This document shows, piece after piece, positions 43,967 through 53,128 of a stretch of DNA of 64,000 nucleotides. The position numbers and the translations under genes are program-made. Within the stretch, counting starts at the first letter, position 1. Every line of letters starts with the position of its first letter. A model generated the notes under the pieces. It saw only the letters and a program-made list of their open reading frames with translations. It was not told the origin of the DNA and made no database searches. This stretch comes from an uncultured Lacinutrix sp. (lineage in GTDB: Bacteria > Bacteroidota > Bacteroidia > Flavobacteriales > Flavobacteriaceae), in NCBI GenBank assembly GCA_937129145.1, contig CAKZMU010000056.1, positions 1 through 64,000 of the forward strand, written 5' to 3'.

Positions 43967-46900
43967 TTACTTAATCGTTATTTCATCCACAAACAACCAG
44001 CTGCGTCCATCGTGTTCGTAACCTAAATGCCATTCTGGTAATACACCTAATTTTTTCGCAATGATTTTTACATAGCGATACCTAGTGCTGGGTTGTTTAA
44101 AATATACCTGTTTGATTTCAACTTGGTCAGAAGGATTAGTTGCATCAATCTTTTTTGTTATTTCAACTTGTTTAAAATTTACACCGTCAATTGACATATA
44201 GCAACTGACTTCTGTTGGATAAAAAATCCATGATTTTTGGTCTTGTAAGAAGTTGACATAAACCATATTGATTAGTTTCTCGCTTCCTAAATCAACCGTT
44301 GCAATCACATCTTTATCTTGATACCCTTGCCAAGTGCCTGTTCTAAAATCTCTTGCACCAATAATACCATCAATTAGTGCATCATTGCCTCCAGCGTTGT
44401 ATTGGTTGGCGTATTCGATGTCTAGTTGTATCGAGATATTTGGGTCTATTTTATAGAATTGTGTTTCAATAATGGCGCTTTTAACACCTTCTTTTTCAGA
44501 ATAAACACTTAACGATGTTGGCTCGGAAATTGTAAATGTCGTGTCGTATTCTTTATAATCTGCTTCGCCTAATTTGTAAAAAATAGTGGCGTTTTTATCT
44601 ACATTGTCCAAAACCACTTCTGTTTCGCCTTTAAAAGCCACATCGCCTTTGGCAATAAATGGTGCAGGAATAATAAGGTGGTTTGTGATTTCGGTTTTTG
44701 GTTCTTGTCTTTCTTTTGTTCCCCAATTGGAAGGTTGGTTGGTCATTTGAAACTCCAACGTTCCGCCATCAACGACTTCATTATGGTAAATATAGGTTCT
44801 GTCTAAAGGTTTTCCATTTAGCGTAGCACTTTCAATGTACTTATTTGAATCACTAATATCATGAGCGACAATGGTAAATAGTTTCCCATTTTCTAAATTA
44901 ATAGTGGCTTTTGGAAATAAAGGTGTTCCGATAATATATTGGTTCGAAGCTGGCGTCACCGAATAAAAACCCATAGAACTTAAAATGTACCACGCACTCA
45001 TTTGTCCGCAATCTTCATTTCCTGAAATTCCATCAGGTGCATTTTGGTATAATTCAGTTAAAATTTGATGCACTCGTTCTTGTGTTTTGTGTGGTTTGTT
45101 TACAAAATTGTACAAATACGCCATGTGATGACTTGGTTCGTTTCCATGCGCATATTGACCAATAAGTCCAGTAATATCTGCTTGATTACGACCAGATGTT
45201 TCAACCTTGGCAGTAAATAATTCATCCAGATTTTCTTCCAACTTGTCTTTACCTCCAAGTAAATCCATAAACCCTGAAATATCCTGAGGCACATAAAAAC
45301 TATACTGCCAAGAATTTGCCTCAGTGTAGTTGAAATTTACTTCATAAGGATCAAATGGAGCAAACCAGGTGTTGCGAAAACGCCCTCTCATAAATTGAGA
45401 TTCTGGGTCGAAAATGTTTTTGTAGTACTGCGCTCGTTCAGTAAATATTTTATAATCTTCGTCTTTACCTAAATCTTTTGCCATTTGTGCAATAGTCCAA
45501 TCATCATAGGCATATTCGAGTGTTTTAGATACTGATTCGCTTTCAAATTCCACAGGAATATAGCCTAAAGATTTGTACGATTCCAAGCCTAATTTATCTT
45601 GATTAGCCGAATGTTTCATAGCCTCAAAAGCTTTTTCAACATCATAATCTCGCAATCCTTTTAAGTAGGCATCAGCAATTACAGGAACAGCGTGATAACC
45701 TATCATACAACCAGTGTAACAAGCAGACAAATCCCAAATTGGCATAATACCACCTTCGTCATATTTGGCTAAGAAAGTGTTGATGAAATCGTTGGTTTTT
45801 TCTTGTTCAATAATTGTATATAATGGATGAGCAGCTCTATAAGTGTCCCAAAGGGAAAAGACTGTGTAATAATCAAAATTTTTAGATTTATGGATTTCTA
45901 AATCCATACCTCGATAGCGTCCATCTACATCCTGATATAAATTTGGAGCTAAAGCTACATGATACATTGAAGTATAAAAGTTTGTTTTATAATCTTCATT
46001 TTCACCTTCAATCACGATTTTCTCTAATTGTTCTTCCCAAAAATCTTGTGCTGTTTTTTTGACTTGTTCAAATGTTTGATTTCCTATTTCGCCTTCTAGA
46101 TTTTTCTTAGCACCTTCTTCATCAACTGCTGAAATACCAATTTTAATATATACAGGTTCATTGTTAGGGTTATCAAACCTTAGAGCTGCCCTTTGAGCTC
46201 CCTGAGCACCTTGAACAGGAGGCGACTGTAACATATCGCTAAATGAATGCGAAGTTTTAATACTAAAGAATAAACGCTGGTCTGTAGCCCAAGCCTTACT
46301 ATGTCTATATCCTTCAATTTCAGTATCTGAAACTATTTTAATTTTTGCGTCTAAAACTTCATCACGATGAATTAAATCGAGAATGGTAATTTGGTTATTA
46401 GCTGATGGAAATTGATATTTATGAATACCACTTCGTTTTGAAACCGTCAATTCAACATCTATTTCAGTGGAATCTAAATGCACTTTGTAATAACCAGGTT
46501 CGGCAACTTCATTATCATGACTAAAATGTGCTCTATAGCCTTTTTTGCCATCTGCTCCATTATTAAAAATAACGTCGTTTGTTGGCATCAATAAAATATC
46601 TCCATAATCAGACACTCCTGTGCCGCTTAGGTGCGTGTGTGAGAACCCATAGATGTAACTGTCGGAATAATGATAGCCTGAACAACCGTCCCAACCATCG
46701 AGTCGTGTATCTGGACTCAATTGCATCATCCCAAAAGGCATAGTTGCTCCAGGGTAGGTGTGACCATGACCTCCAGTGCCAATAAACGGATTAACATATG
46801 AGATTAGGTTTTTGTCTTTTTTAGCAATTGAAATATCCGCATTTTCTTGGCAACTAAATAGTAGTAGTAAAATGCTGAGGGAAGTAAAAAATTGTTTCAT
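43967..46900 (-). CDS. GH92 alpha-mannosidase lipoprotein, copy 2, with C-terminal binding modules
   Basis: A 977-residue GH92 lipoprotein (signal MKQFFTSLSILLLLFSC). Catalytic marks: VNPFIGTGGHGHTYPGATMPFGMMQ, HGNEPSHHMAYLYN and EDCGQMSAWYILSSMGFYSVTP. Compared with copy 1 it has about 200 extra C-terminal residues: a chitobiase C-terminal-like sandwich (about 745-825, ATIFYKLGEADYKEYD) and a F5/8 discoidin-like domain (about 835-977, DGIIGARDFRTGTWQGYQ), which usually bind sugars. It lies upstream of the transporter and copy 1 on the same strand. Probable division of labour on different mannosidic linkages, not shown. Confidence 0.93.
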   Translation of the reverse strand: MKQFFTSLSILLLLFSCQENADISIAKKDKNLISYVNPFIGTGGHGHTYPGATMPFGMMQLSPDTRLDGWDGCSGYHYSDSYIYGFSHTHLSGTGVSDYGDILLMPTNDVIFNNGADGKKGYRAHFSHDNEVAEPGYYKVHLDSTEIDVELTVSKRSGIHKYQFPSANNQITILDLIHRDEVLDAKIKIVSDTEIEGYRHSKAWATDQRLFFSIKTSHSFSDMLQSPPVQGAQGAQRAALRFDNPNNEPVYIKIGISAVDEEGAKKNLEGEIGNQTFEQVKKTAQDFWEEQLEKIVIEGENEDYKTNFYTSMYHVALAPNLYQDVDGRYRGMDLEIHKSKNFDYYTVFSLWDTYRAAHPLYTIIEQEKTNDFINTFLAKYDEGGIMPIWDLSACYTGCMIGYHAVPVIADAYLKGLRDYDVEKAFEAMKHSANQDKLGLESYKSLGYIPVEFESESVSKTLEYAYDDWTIAQMAKDLGKDEDYKIFTERAQYYKNIFDPESQFMRGRFRNTWFAPFDPYEVNFNYTEANSWQYSFYVPQDISGFMDLLGGKDKLEENLDELFTAKVETSGRNQADITGLIGQYAHGNEPSHHMAYLYNFVNKPHKTQERVHQILTELYQNAPDGISGNEDCGQMSAWYILSSMGFYSVTPASNQYIIGTPLFPKATINLENGKLFTIVAHDISDSNKYIESATLNGKPLDRTYIYHNEVVDGGTLEFQMTNQPSNWGTKERQEPKTEITNHLIIPAPFIAKGDVAFKGETEVVLDNVDKNATIFYKLGEADYKEYDTTFTISEPTSLSVYSEKEGVKSAIIETQFYKIDPNISIQLDIEYANQYNAGGNDALIDGIIGARDFRTGTWQGYQDKDVIATVDLGSEKLINMVYVNFLQDQKSWIFYPTEVSCYMSIDGVNFKQVEITKKIDATNPSDQVEIKQVYFKQPSTRYRYVKIIAKKLGVLPEWHLGYEHDGRSWLFVDEITIK

Positions 46901-47051
46901 GTGTTTAAACTTATTGTCTTTAAATGGTCACATGTAACATCCAAATATTTTTTTTATTATTAAAAATCTAGTTATGGATGTTTCATTAGTGTTTTTGTAT
47001 GGAAGCTGAAAGATAATAAATCTTAAGGTATCGTTAAATAATTTTTAGCAT

Positions 47052-47083
47052 TTGTTAAGGCATTTAAAATTGAATTATATTTG
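47052..47083 (+). promoter_or_regulatory. Promoter of the metallophosphoesterase gene
   Basis: TTG (47052-47054), 21-nt spacer, TATATTTG (47076-47083), an exact -7 match to TAnnTTTG. Transcription would begin about 47090, only a few nucleotides before the ATG at 47097, giving an almost leaderless mRNA. Confidence 0.6.
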
Positions 47084-47096
47084 ATAAAAATGCACT

Positions 47097-48326
47097 ATGA
47101 TTCGTTGGCTACTTTTCATTCTAATATTTGGTATAATTGACTTTTATGCCTTTCAGGCATTTAAAACCATTTTTAGAAGTAGAACGGTAAACATTGTTTA
47201 TCTAATTATTTCACTGTTGGTTATTGGAAACCTAATTTATCAAATTTCTTCTTCTGAGAGAGGTGGTTTAAATACAAAAATGAATCTAGCCATTGGCTTT
47301 TTCTTGACACTTTATATTCCTAAAATAGTCATTATGATTATGATGTTTGGAGAGGATATTTTACGAATTCCGCAAGCAGCATTTCGTTACTTTACCGAAG
47401 GCTCAAGCAATAATGAATCTTATATGCCATCAAGAAGATTGTTTGTAAGTAAAATAGCTTTAGGGTTGGCGACTATTCCGTTTGTTTCCTTTTTATATGG
47501 CATGTATAAAGGAAAATATAACTTTAAAGTTTTAAAATACACTCTTCATTTTGATGATTTACCAAATGCTTTTGATGGCTACAAAATCACACAAATTAGC
47601 GACCTTCATATAGGCAGTTTTGACAATAAAGAAAAAGTAGAATATGCCATAGATTTAATAAATCAACAAGCTTCAGATGCCATATTATTTACAGGCGACA
47701 TGGTTAATAATAAAGCTGATGAAATGTTACTTTGGAAAGACAGTTTTTCTAAATTGAATGCTAAGGACGGGATGTTTTCTATTTTAGGAAATCATGATTA
47801 TGGTGATTATGTAAGATGGGAAACAGATGATTTAAAAACTCAGAATTTAAAGGACTTAGAATCTATACAAAAAGATATTGGTTTTGATTTATTACGAAAT
47901 GAAAGTCGATTCATAGAAAAAGAAAATCAACGTATCGCCATAGTAGGTGTTGAAAATTGGGGAAAAGGATTTAAACAAAAAGGAGATTTAAAAAAAGCAT
48001 CCAAAAAAGTTAAAGCTAATGATTTTAAAATATTGTTGAGTCATGACCCTTCGCATTGGGAGCATCAAGTAATTGATGACGATTATCATTATCATTTAAC
48101 TTTAAGTGGTCATACACATGGTATGCAATTTGGTATAGAAATTCCAGGATGGATTAAATGGAGTCCTGTAAAATGGCGCTATAAATATTGGGCTGGAATT
48201 TATGAGCAGAAAAAACAATTTATAAATGTAAATAGAGGTTTTGGTGTTTTGGCGTATCCAGGACGTGTGGGAATTTGGCCAGAAATAACAGTTATAGAAC
48301 TAAAAAAAGGCATAAATAATGCGTAA
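47097..48326 (+). CDS. Membrane-anchored metallophosphoesterase
   Basis: A 409-residue protein. Hydrophobic segments near 1-20, 33-50, 68-90 and 118-135 anchor the N-terminal third in the membrane. The calcineurin-like phosphoesterase domain (about 155-405) shows the metal-binding motifs in order: SDLHIGS, FTGDMVNNKAD, GNHDYGD and SGHTHGMQFG. Membrane phosphoesterases of the YkuE/LpxH-like group act on lipid or nucleotide phosphates. The substrate is not predictable here. It has its own promoter and is not in an obvious operon. Confidence 0.88.
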   Translation: MIRWLLFILIFGIIDFYAFQAFKTIFRSRTVNIVYLIISLLVIGNLIYQISSSERGGLNTKMNLAIGFFLTLYIPKIVIMIMMFGEDILRIPQAAFRYFTEGSSNNESYMPSRRLFVSKIALGLATIPFVSFLYGMYKGKYNFKVLKYTLHFDDLPNAFDGYKITQISDLHIGSFDNKEKVEYAIDLINQQASDAILFTGDMVNNKADEMLLWKDSFSKLNAKDGMFSILGNHDYGDYVRWETDDLKTQNLKDLESIQKDIGFDLLRNESRFIEKENQRIAIVGVENWGKGFKQKGDLKKASKKVKANDFKILLSHDPSHWEHQVIDDDYHYHLTLSGHTHGMQFGIEIPGWIKWSPVKWRYKYWAGIYEQKKQFINVNRGFGVLAYPGRVGIWPEITVIELKKGINNA

Positions 48327-48431
48327 TGCTTAGGAAATGCTATATTTACTATAAAATTTATTATTTTTATAAATAAGTCATAGTGAACCTAATAGGATGC
48401 TTGATTTAAAGCATAGTATAAAAAAAATACG

Positions 48432-48439
48432 TAGGTTTG
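48432..48439 (+). promoter_or_regulatory. Putative -7 element of the thioredoxin-like gene
   Basis: TAGGTTTG fits TAnnTTTG about 31 nt upstream of the ATG. The nearest TTG (48401-48403) is 28 nt away, beyond the usual spacing, so this is only partial support. Confidence 0.35.
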
Positions 48440-48470
48440 TATAAGCAAATTTGATTTAAAACTTTTAAGT

Positions 48471-48767
48471 ATGTCAAAGTTTGGTGAATTAATAGATGTA
48501 AATATTCCAGTTTTGTTGGATTTTTTCACAGAATGGAATGAGCAATCTGTATCAATGCATCCAGTTTTGCGAGACGTCGCAGCAGCTCTTGGAGATAAAG
48601 CCAAGGTTATTAAAATTGATGTCGAAAAAAACAAAGACCTAGCAGATGCTTTGCGCATTAAGGGTTTGCCCACATTAATTATTTACAAAAATGGTGAAAT
48701 GAAATGGCGACAAAGTGGTGAGCAGGATGCTAATACCTTAATTGGTCTTATTCAGGAATACGTTTAA
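48471..48767 (+). CDS. Thioredoxin-fold protein lacking the CxxC active site
   Basis: A 98-residue single-domain thioredoxin fold of normal length. The first strand VLLDFFTEWN corresponds to the VDFWAxWC of thioredoxin, but the active-site WCGPC is WNEQS here, so both redox cysteines are gone. The cis-proline loop is kept (KGLPTLIIYKNG). It has no signal peptide. It cannot do thiol-disulphide exchange at that site; a binding or chaperone-like role is possible. The 3' end overlaps the convergent deacetylase gene by 20 nt. Confidence 0.85.
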   Translation: MSKFGELIDVNIPVLLDFFTEWNEQSVSMHPVLRDVAAALGDKAKVIKIDVEKNKDLADALRIKGLPTLIIYKNGEMKWRQSGEQDANTLIGLIQEYV

Positions 48768-49401
48768 ACGTAAATCCTTTTTTTGTAAAATGCTCCAATA
48801 CTTTTGGAAGCACATACATCATGTTTTTTGAAGCTTTTACACTATCATGCAATACAATGATGCTCCCAGAATCAGCATGATTTATAACGTTTTTTAGGCA
48901 GGTTTCTACAGTTAAAGAATTATCCCAATCAACCGAAAGTACATTCCACATGATAATTTTATAGGCTTCTTCTTGGAGTTTTTTAACTTGTTTGGGTGTT
49001 ATTTGACCATAAGGAGGCCTGAACAAGCGTTGATGTCTAATTTCTAATTCCTGATTGTATGAGTCTATAATCTTTTGCGTTTGCTCAACTTCATCAAGAT
49101 AGTTTTTTGTTTTTGTTTTCCATCCTTTAACGTGATTATAGGTGTGATTTCCTACCGCATGACCATCATTAATTATCTGTTGAAATATGCTCGGGTGAGT
49201 TTCTATGTTCTTTCCAATACAAAAAAACGTTGCCTTTGCATCAAACTTTTTCAATGTATCGAGTACCCAACTGGTTATTTTGGGTGTTGGCCCATCATCA
49301 AAAGTCAAGTAAATATCCTTGCTTTTAGTTGGGATATCCCAAGTTAGTGTTGGGAATAATGACTTAACAACTTTAGGTGTTGCTATTGGTGTAAAATTCA
49401 T
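48748..49401 (-). CDS. NodB-type polysaccharide deacetylase
   Basis: A 217-residue deacetylase of carbohydrate esterase family 4. The metal triad is present: Asp35/Asp36 in YLTFDDGP, then His86 and His90 in GNHTYNH. Motif 3 is RPPYG at 128-132, and the late His is in VLHDS. It removes N- or O-acetyl groups from glycans such as peptidoglycan or chitin-like sugars. No clear signal peptide or membrane anchor is visible, odd for an enzyme of extracellular glycans. It follows the DUF2723 gene directly (stop and start are adjacent). Confidence 0.9.
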   Translation of the reverse strand: MNFTPIATPKVVKSLFPTLTWDIPTKSKDIYLTFDDGPTPKITSWVLDTLKKFDAKATFFCIGKNIETHPSIFQQIINDGHAVGNHTYNHVKGWKTKTKNYLDEVEQTQKIIDSYNQELEIRHQRLFRPPYGQITPKQVKKLQEEAYKIIMWNVLSVDWDNSLTVETCLKNVINHADSGSIIVLHDSVKASKNMMYVLPKVLEHFTKKGFTFKRIPE

Positions 49402-52400
49402 TTATTCAGTACTGTCAACAGGAACAATGGTTGTGTCTCTTGGAATATCAGGGTCAACATCTTGCCTGTCAAACTCCTCAGTTTCTCCAGTAAATAAGCG
49501 AATAAAGTTATTGTACTTTTGCATTTCTGCTTCCACAAATGTTTGTTCTTCGTATTGCATAAGCACATCTATCAAGCTTCTATATCTAGCAATATCGGTA
49601 GATATTTCATCTATAAGCTGGGTTTGTTTCTTTTCTGATAGAGCGCTAAAATACGTTAAGCTTTCTTGGTATTTAATTGAAACGTCTTTATACAGTTGTC
49701 GTCCTTTATCATTAGCTTCAACTTCGTAGTAAGCACTAATATAAGGCTCAAGCAATGTATAGAAACCAAACTCATCCACAGGCATTTTTTCCATGGCTAA
49801 ATCGGTCATTTCTTCAGCTTCAACTAATTTATCCTCGTTAATAAGCGACTCAACTAAACGCGCAATGTTCCCTCGATAAGAGATACCATTTTTTCGTGTT
49901 TCAACATCATGGTAAATATCTTCGCCACTATTTCCCCAGTCCCAGTTTTTCACTTGCTCATACATTAAATCTGTGTCAACGCGCCCCATATCAAAAGGAT
50001 TTGCTCTATCTACAGGCGTTTTTATAGGCACTAATTTGTAGCATAAACCGTCTAATTGCAAATAGTCTTTCATCCAGATATAATCGTCGTCACCAAAAGC
50101 ACCTCCAGTAAAATATATTGGACGTTCCCAATTGTTGTTGGCAACAATATCCAACATTAGTAAGCGGTTTTTATACAAGGCATTGTCGTTGATTGTTAAA
50201 TCGATATAAGGCACAATTTCATCTGCATCTTTTGGTTTTACAATACCGTGTTTTAATACAGATTCCTTATCGACAGGCACACGTAAATGTCTTGTTGGTA
50301 AGTAATTTGCCTCTAAATCTTGGCGTCGCATCGCATTAATATCGTATCCTTTTTGTTCAGCTACATACCTAAACTTTGCTCTTGCATTATCACTAGTTAT
50401 AAAGTTTAGCGCTTCCTTTATGTCTAATGACACCGAATCTGGTAGCATTTGCTCTACAGATAATGCATCTCGTGTCCCATATTTATATTGGTCGTGTGTT
50501 AACTGCGACGGGATTGGGTCACTTTCGTAAGCCTTACGTTTCATTTGGTCTATATACCAATCTGTTTGAAACAAACTTGTGTTTACTACTCTTACATCGG
50601 TACGCACGCCTTCAATTTCTTGTATATACCACAATGGGAAAGAATCGTTATCGCCAATACTAAACAAAATGGCATTAGGCGCGCAGGATTCTAGATATTT
50701 TCTAGCCATAGATAAGGCTGTTTTTTTACCCGAACGGTCATGGTCGTCCCAATTATTTGCAGCTAAAATGCCTGGAACTAAAATTAAACAGACTAACGTC
50801 ACAGCTGGTGCCAGTATTTTCTGTTTTGTAAATTTTGACAAGAAATCGTACAAGGCATAAGCTCCAAAACCAATCCATATAGCAAACACATAAAAAGACC
50901 CAACGACTGAGTAGTCACGCTCTCTTGGTTCGAATGGACGTACATTTGTGTAAACTTGAATGGCGAGTCCTGTAAATAGGAAAAACACCAACATTACCCA
51001 GAACAATTTTTTATCTGAATTAAACATAAAGAACAAACCAATTAAGCCTAAAATTAAAGGTAAGAAATAATAAGTGTTTCGTCCTTTATTGTTGAGCACA
51101 TCGCTTGGTAAATTTTCTTGAGGCATTCCAAGATGGATTTCATCAATAAAATTAATGCCACTTATCCAATTACCATGCATATCATATTTTCCTTGAATAT
51201 CGTCTTGTCGTCCAGTAAAATTCCACATAAAATAACGCCAATACATATACCCAAGTTGGTATTCAAGCATGTAGGCAATGTTGTTTGGCAAAGAAGGTTT
51301 TTCTATGTCAAGTAGTTGTGCGCCATATTGCCTTAAAAAGCTATGGTATTGTTCGTAATCAATTTCTCCGTTTTGAACTCTCGCCCTAAAGTCGTTTACT
51401 ATGCCTCTTACTTCATTGTTCATTTGGTAATCAGGCTTTATTTTAAAGTCTAAAAATCCAGTATACATCATATAGTTTTCGGCATGCTCAGGACTCCACA
51501 TTCGAGGTAGAAGCGAGGCATGTTCAGAGTTGTAATTTTGTTTAGCGTTTTTATAATCGTTTACAATAACGTATTTACCTTTTTCTTCATCTTTTTCGTA
51601 TTTAGGTTTATCATCACTATACGGATTGTTTTCATCAAGATATGAGTATTGGTCTGTAAACTGTGGTCCATAAAACAAATATGTTTTTGGATATTGCTCT
51701 AAGTTATAATAGGCAAGTAATTCCCTTGCACTAGAAGGGTTGTTTTCATTAATTATCACATTGGCATTAGCTCTAATAGGTAACATTAGCCATGAAGAAA
51801 AGCCTAAAACAACAAATGTTAAGCACAAAATAGCAGTATTAATATGTTTGTATTGCTTTTTTCGAGTGTATTTTAATCCGTAATAAATGGCTGCTACAAG
51901 TAATAATGCGGCAATAATAGAACCAGAATTAAACGGTAAGCCAATACTGTTCACAAAAAATATTTCTAAGGCACTAAAGAAACGTAAAATGTTTGGTGCT
52001 AATAATTTGAATATGAATAACAAAATAGCTACAACAACTACGTTTACTAGTATAAAATTCTTTACGGTAATTGTTTTGTAATTCTTAAAGAAATAAATCA
52101 ATCCAATAGCAGGAATAGTCAATAAGCCCATAAAATGCACACCAAAAGACAATCCTACAATAAATGAAATAAGCACCAACCACTTATTTGCTCTAGGTTT
52201 GTGCATATCTTGTTCCCAACGAAGTCCCAAGTAAAACATAATTGCCATAATCATAGTAGCCATGGCATACACTTCGGTTTCTACGGCGTTAAACCAAAAA
52301 GAATCGGTAAACGTAAAAGCAACGCTACCAACTAAAGCGGCTCCTAAAATAGCTTGCCCTTGGCTTAAAGACATGGTGTCTTTTTTTACAACGACCTTTT

Positions 52401-52710
52401 GTAGCAACATTGATATGGACCAAAACATAAATAGAATGGTAAATGCACTTGCTGCGGCACTCATCATATTAAGCATCAGTCCAATTTGTGAGGATTCCAT
52501 GGCAAATATTGAGAAAAAAGCGCCTAACATTTGAAAGAAAGGTGCTCCAGGAGGATGCCCAACTTGCAATTTAGATGATGTTAGTATGTATTCTCCAGCG
52601 TCCCAGTAGCTTACTGTTGGTTCAACTGTTAAACTATAAGTTATAAATGCTATTAAAAAAGCAATCCAACCTAAAATGGTGTTCCATTTTTTAAAGCTGT
52701 TTTGTGTCAT
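49402..52710 (-). CDS. DUF2723 / GT117 membrane glycosyltransferase
   Basis: A 1102-residue integral membrane protein. The first 300 residues hold about eight hydrophobic helices, with the DUF2723 start TYSLTVEPTVSYWDAGEYILTS (Asp/Glu pair as expected for the catalytic site of GT-C enzymes) and GHPPGAPFFQMLGAFFS after it. A second helical set lies near 540-660, then a large soluble C-terminal part (about 680-1102). The family is typical of Bacteroidota and is classed with glycosyltransferase family 117, related to protein O-mannosyltransferases. It probably glycosylates exported proteins. The deacetylase gene follows with no gap. Confidence 0.87.
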   Translation of the reverse strand: MTQNSFKKWNTILGWIAFLIAFITYSLTVEPTVSYWDAGEYILTSSKLQVGHPPGAPFFQMLGAFFSIFAMESSQIGLMLNMMSAAASAFTILFMFWSISMLLQKVVVKKDTMSLSQGQAILGAALVGSVAFTFTDSFWFNAVETEVYAMATMIMAIMFYLGLRWEQDMHKPRANKWLVLISFIVGLSFGVHFMGLLTIPAIGLIYFFKNYKTITVKNFILVNVVVVAILLFIFKLLAPNILRFFSALEIFFVNSIGLPFNSGSIIAALLLVAAIYYGLKYTRKKQYKHINTAILCLTFVVLGFSSWLMLPIRANANVIINENNPSSARELLAYYNLEQYPKTYLFYGPQFTDQYSYLDENNPYSDDKPKYEKDEEKGKYVIVNDYKNAKQNYNSEHASLLPRMWSPEHAENYMMYTGFLDFKIKPDYQMNNEVRGIVNDFRARVQNGEIDYEQYHSFLRQYGAQLLDIEKPSLPNNIAYMLEYQLGYMYWRYFMWNFTGRQDDIQGKYDMHGNWISGINFIDEIHLGMPQENLPSDVLNNKGRNTYYFLPLILGLIGLFFMFNSDKKLFWVMLVFFLFTGLAIQVYTNVRPFEPRERDYSVVGSFYVFAIWIGFGAYALYDFLSKFTKQKILAPAVTLVCLILVPGILAANNWDDHDRSGKKTALSMARKYLESCAPNAILFSIGDNDSFPLWYIQEIEGVRTDVRVVNTSLFQTDWYIDQMKRKAYESDPIPSQLTHDQYKYGTRDALSVEQMLPDSVSLDIKEALNFITSDNARAKFRYVAEQKGYDINAMRRQDLEANYLPTRHLRVPVDKESVLKHGIVKPKDADEIVPYIDLTINDNALYKNRLLMLDIVANNNWERPIYFTGGAFGDDDYIWMKDYLQLDGLCYKLVPIKTPVDRANPFDMGRVDTDLMYEQVKNWDWGNSGEDIYHDVETRKNGISYRGNIARLVESLINEDKLVEAEEMTDLAMEKMPVDEFGFYTLLEPYISAYYEVEANDKGRQLYKDVSIKYQESLTYFSALSEKKQTQLIDEISTDIARYRSLIDVLMQYEEQTFVEAEMQKYNNFIRLFTGETEEFDRQDVDPDIPRDTTIVPVDSTE

Positions 52711-52812
52711 AATGGTTGTTTGTTACTGATGGCGAATTTAATAATAAATAAATTACACAAGGCTACTTTTAAGTAAACGTTAAGTGTTTAGTATTATTTT
52801 TTTAAAAAATAC

Positions 52813-52842
52813 TTGTACAAATGAAACTTTGTTATAAATTTG
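52813..52842 (+). promoter_or_regulatory. tRNA-Gln promoter
   Basis: TTG (52813-52815), 19-nt spacer, TAAATTTG (52835-52842): full match to the Bacteroidota consensus. Expected start about 52848, 12 nt before the tRNA. Confidence 0.78.
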
Positions 52843-52859
52843 CATCCTCTTTTAGAGAT

Positions 52860-52932
52860 TGGCCCATGGTGTAACTGGCAACACGTCTGTTTTTGGTATA
52901 GAAGAGTCTAGGTTCGAGCCCTAGTGGGCCAA
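52860..52932 (+). tRNA. tRNA-Gln (anticodon TTG)
   Basis: A 73-nt tRNA with a 7-bp acceptor stem (TGGCCCA / TGGGCCA), anticodon stem TCTGT/ATAGA around the loop TTTTGGT (anticodon TTG, reading CAA), and T-arm CTAGG-TTCGAGC-CCTAG. The discriminator is A; CCA is not encoded. Confidence 0.95.
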
Positions 52933-52933
52933 C

Positions 52934-52965
52934 AAAAAAATCCAACTTAGTGTTGGATTTTTTTG
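52934..52965 (+). terminator. tRNA-Gln terminator
   Basis: Stem ATCCAAC / GTTGGAT, extended by seven A-T pairs, with a 5-nt loop and a terminal T run, immediately after the tRNA. Confidence 0.88.
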
Positions 52966-53034
52966 TTCATAACATTTATATGAACAAAGAATTGGCTTTT
53001 ATTACTTTTTTCAAAGTAAATCGAGCTAAAACCC

Positions 53035-53066
53035 TTGTAGAAATCAATAATAATGTTGTATATTTG
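53035..53066 (+). promoter_or_regulatory. rimP-nusA-infB promoter
   Basis: TTG (53035-53037), 21-nt spacer, TATATTTG (53059-53066). Expected start about 53072, leaving a leader of roughly 57 nt before rimP, which contains the hairpin at 53093-53118. Confidence 0.7.
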
Positions 53067-53092
53067 CAGCGTTGTAAGAAAAAAGAATAAAT

Positions 53093-53118
53093 GAGGGGAC
53101 GATAAGTCCCCTCTTTTT
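53093..53118 (+). promoter_or_regulatory. Terminator-like hairpin in the rimP leader (attenuator candidate)
   Basis: Perfect 8-bp GC-rich stem GAGGGGAC / GTCCCCTC with a 5-nt loop followed by TTTTT. It stands between a good promoter and the rimP ATG (53129), so some transcripts would end before the operon. A four-codon ORF (ATG at 53091, encoding MRGR) overlaps the 5' arm. Regulation by NusA or translation is inference. Confidence 0.65.
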
Positions 53119-53128
53119 ATACTAAAAA

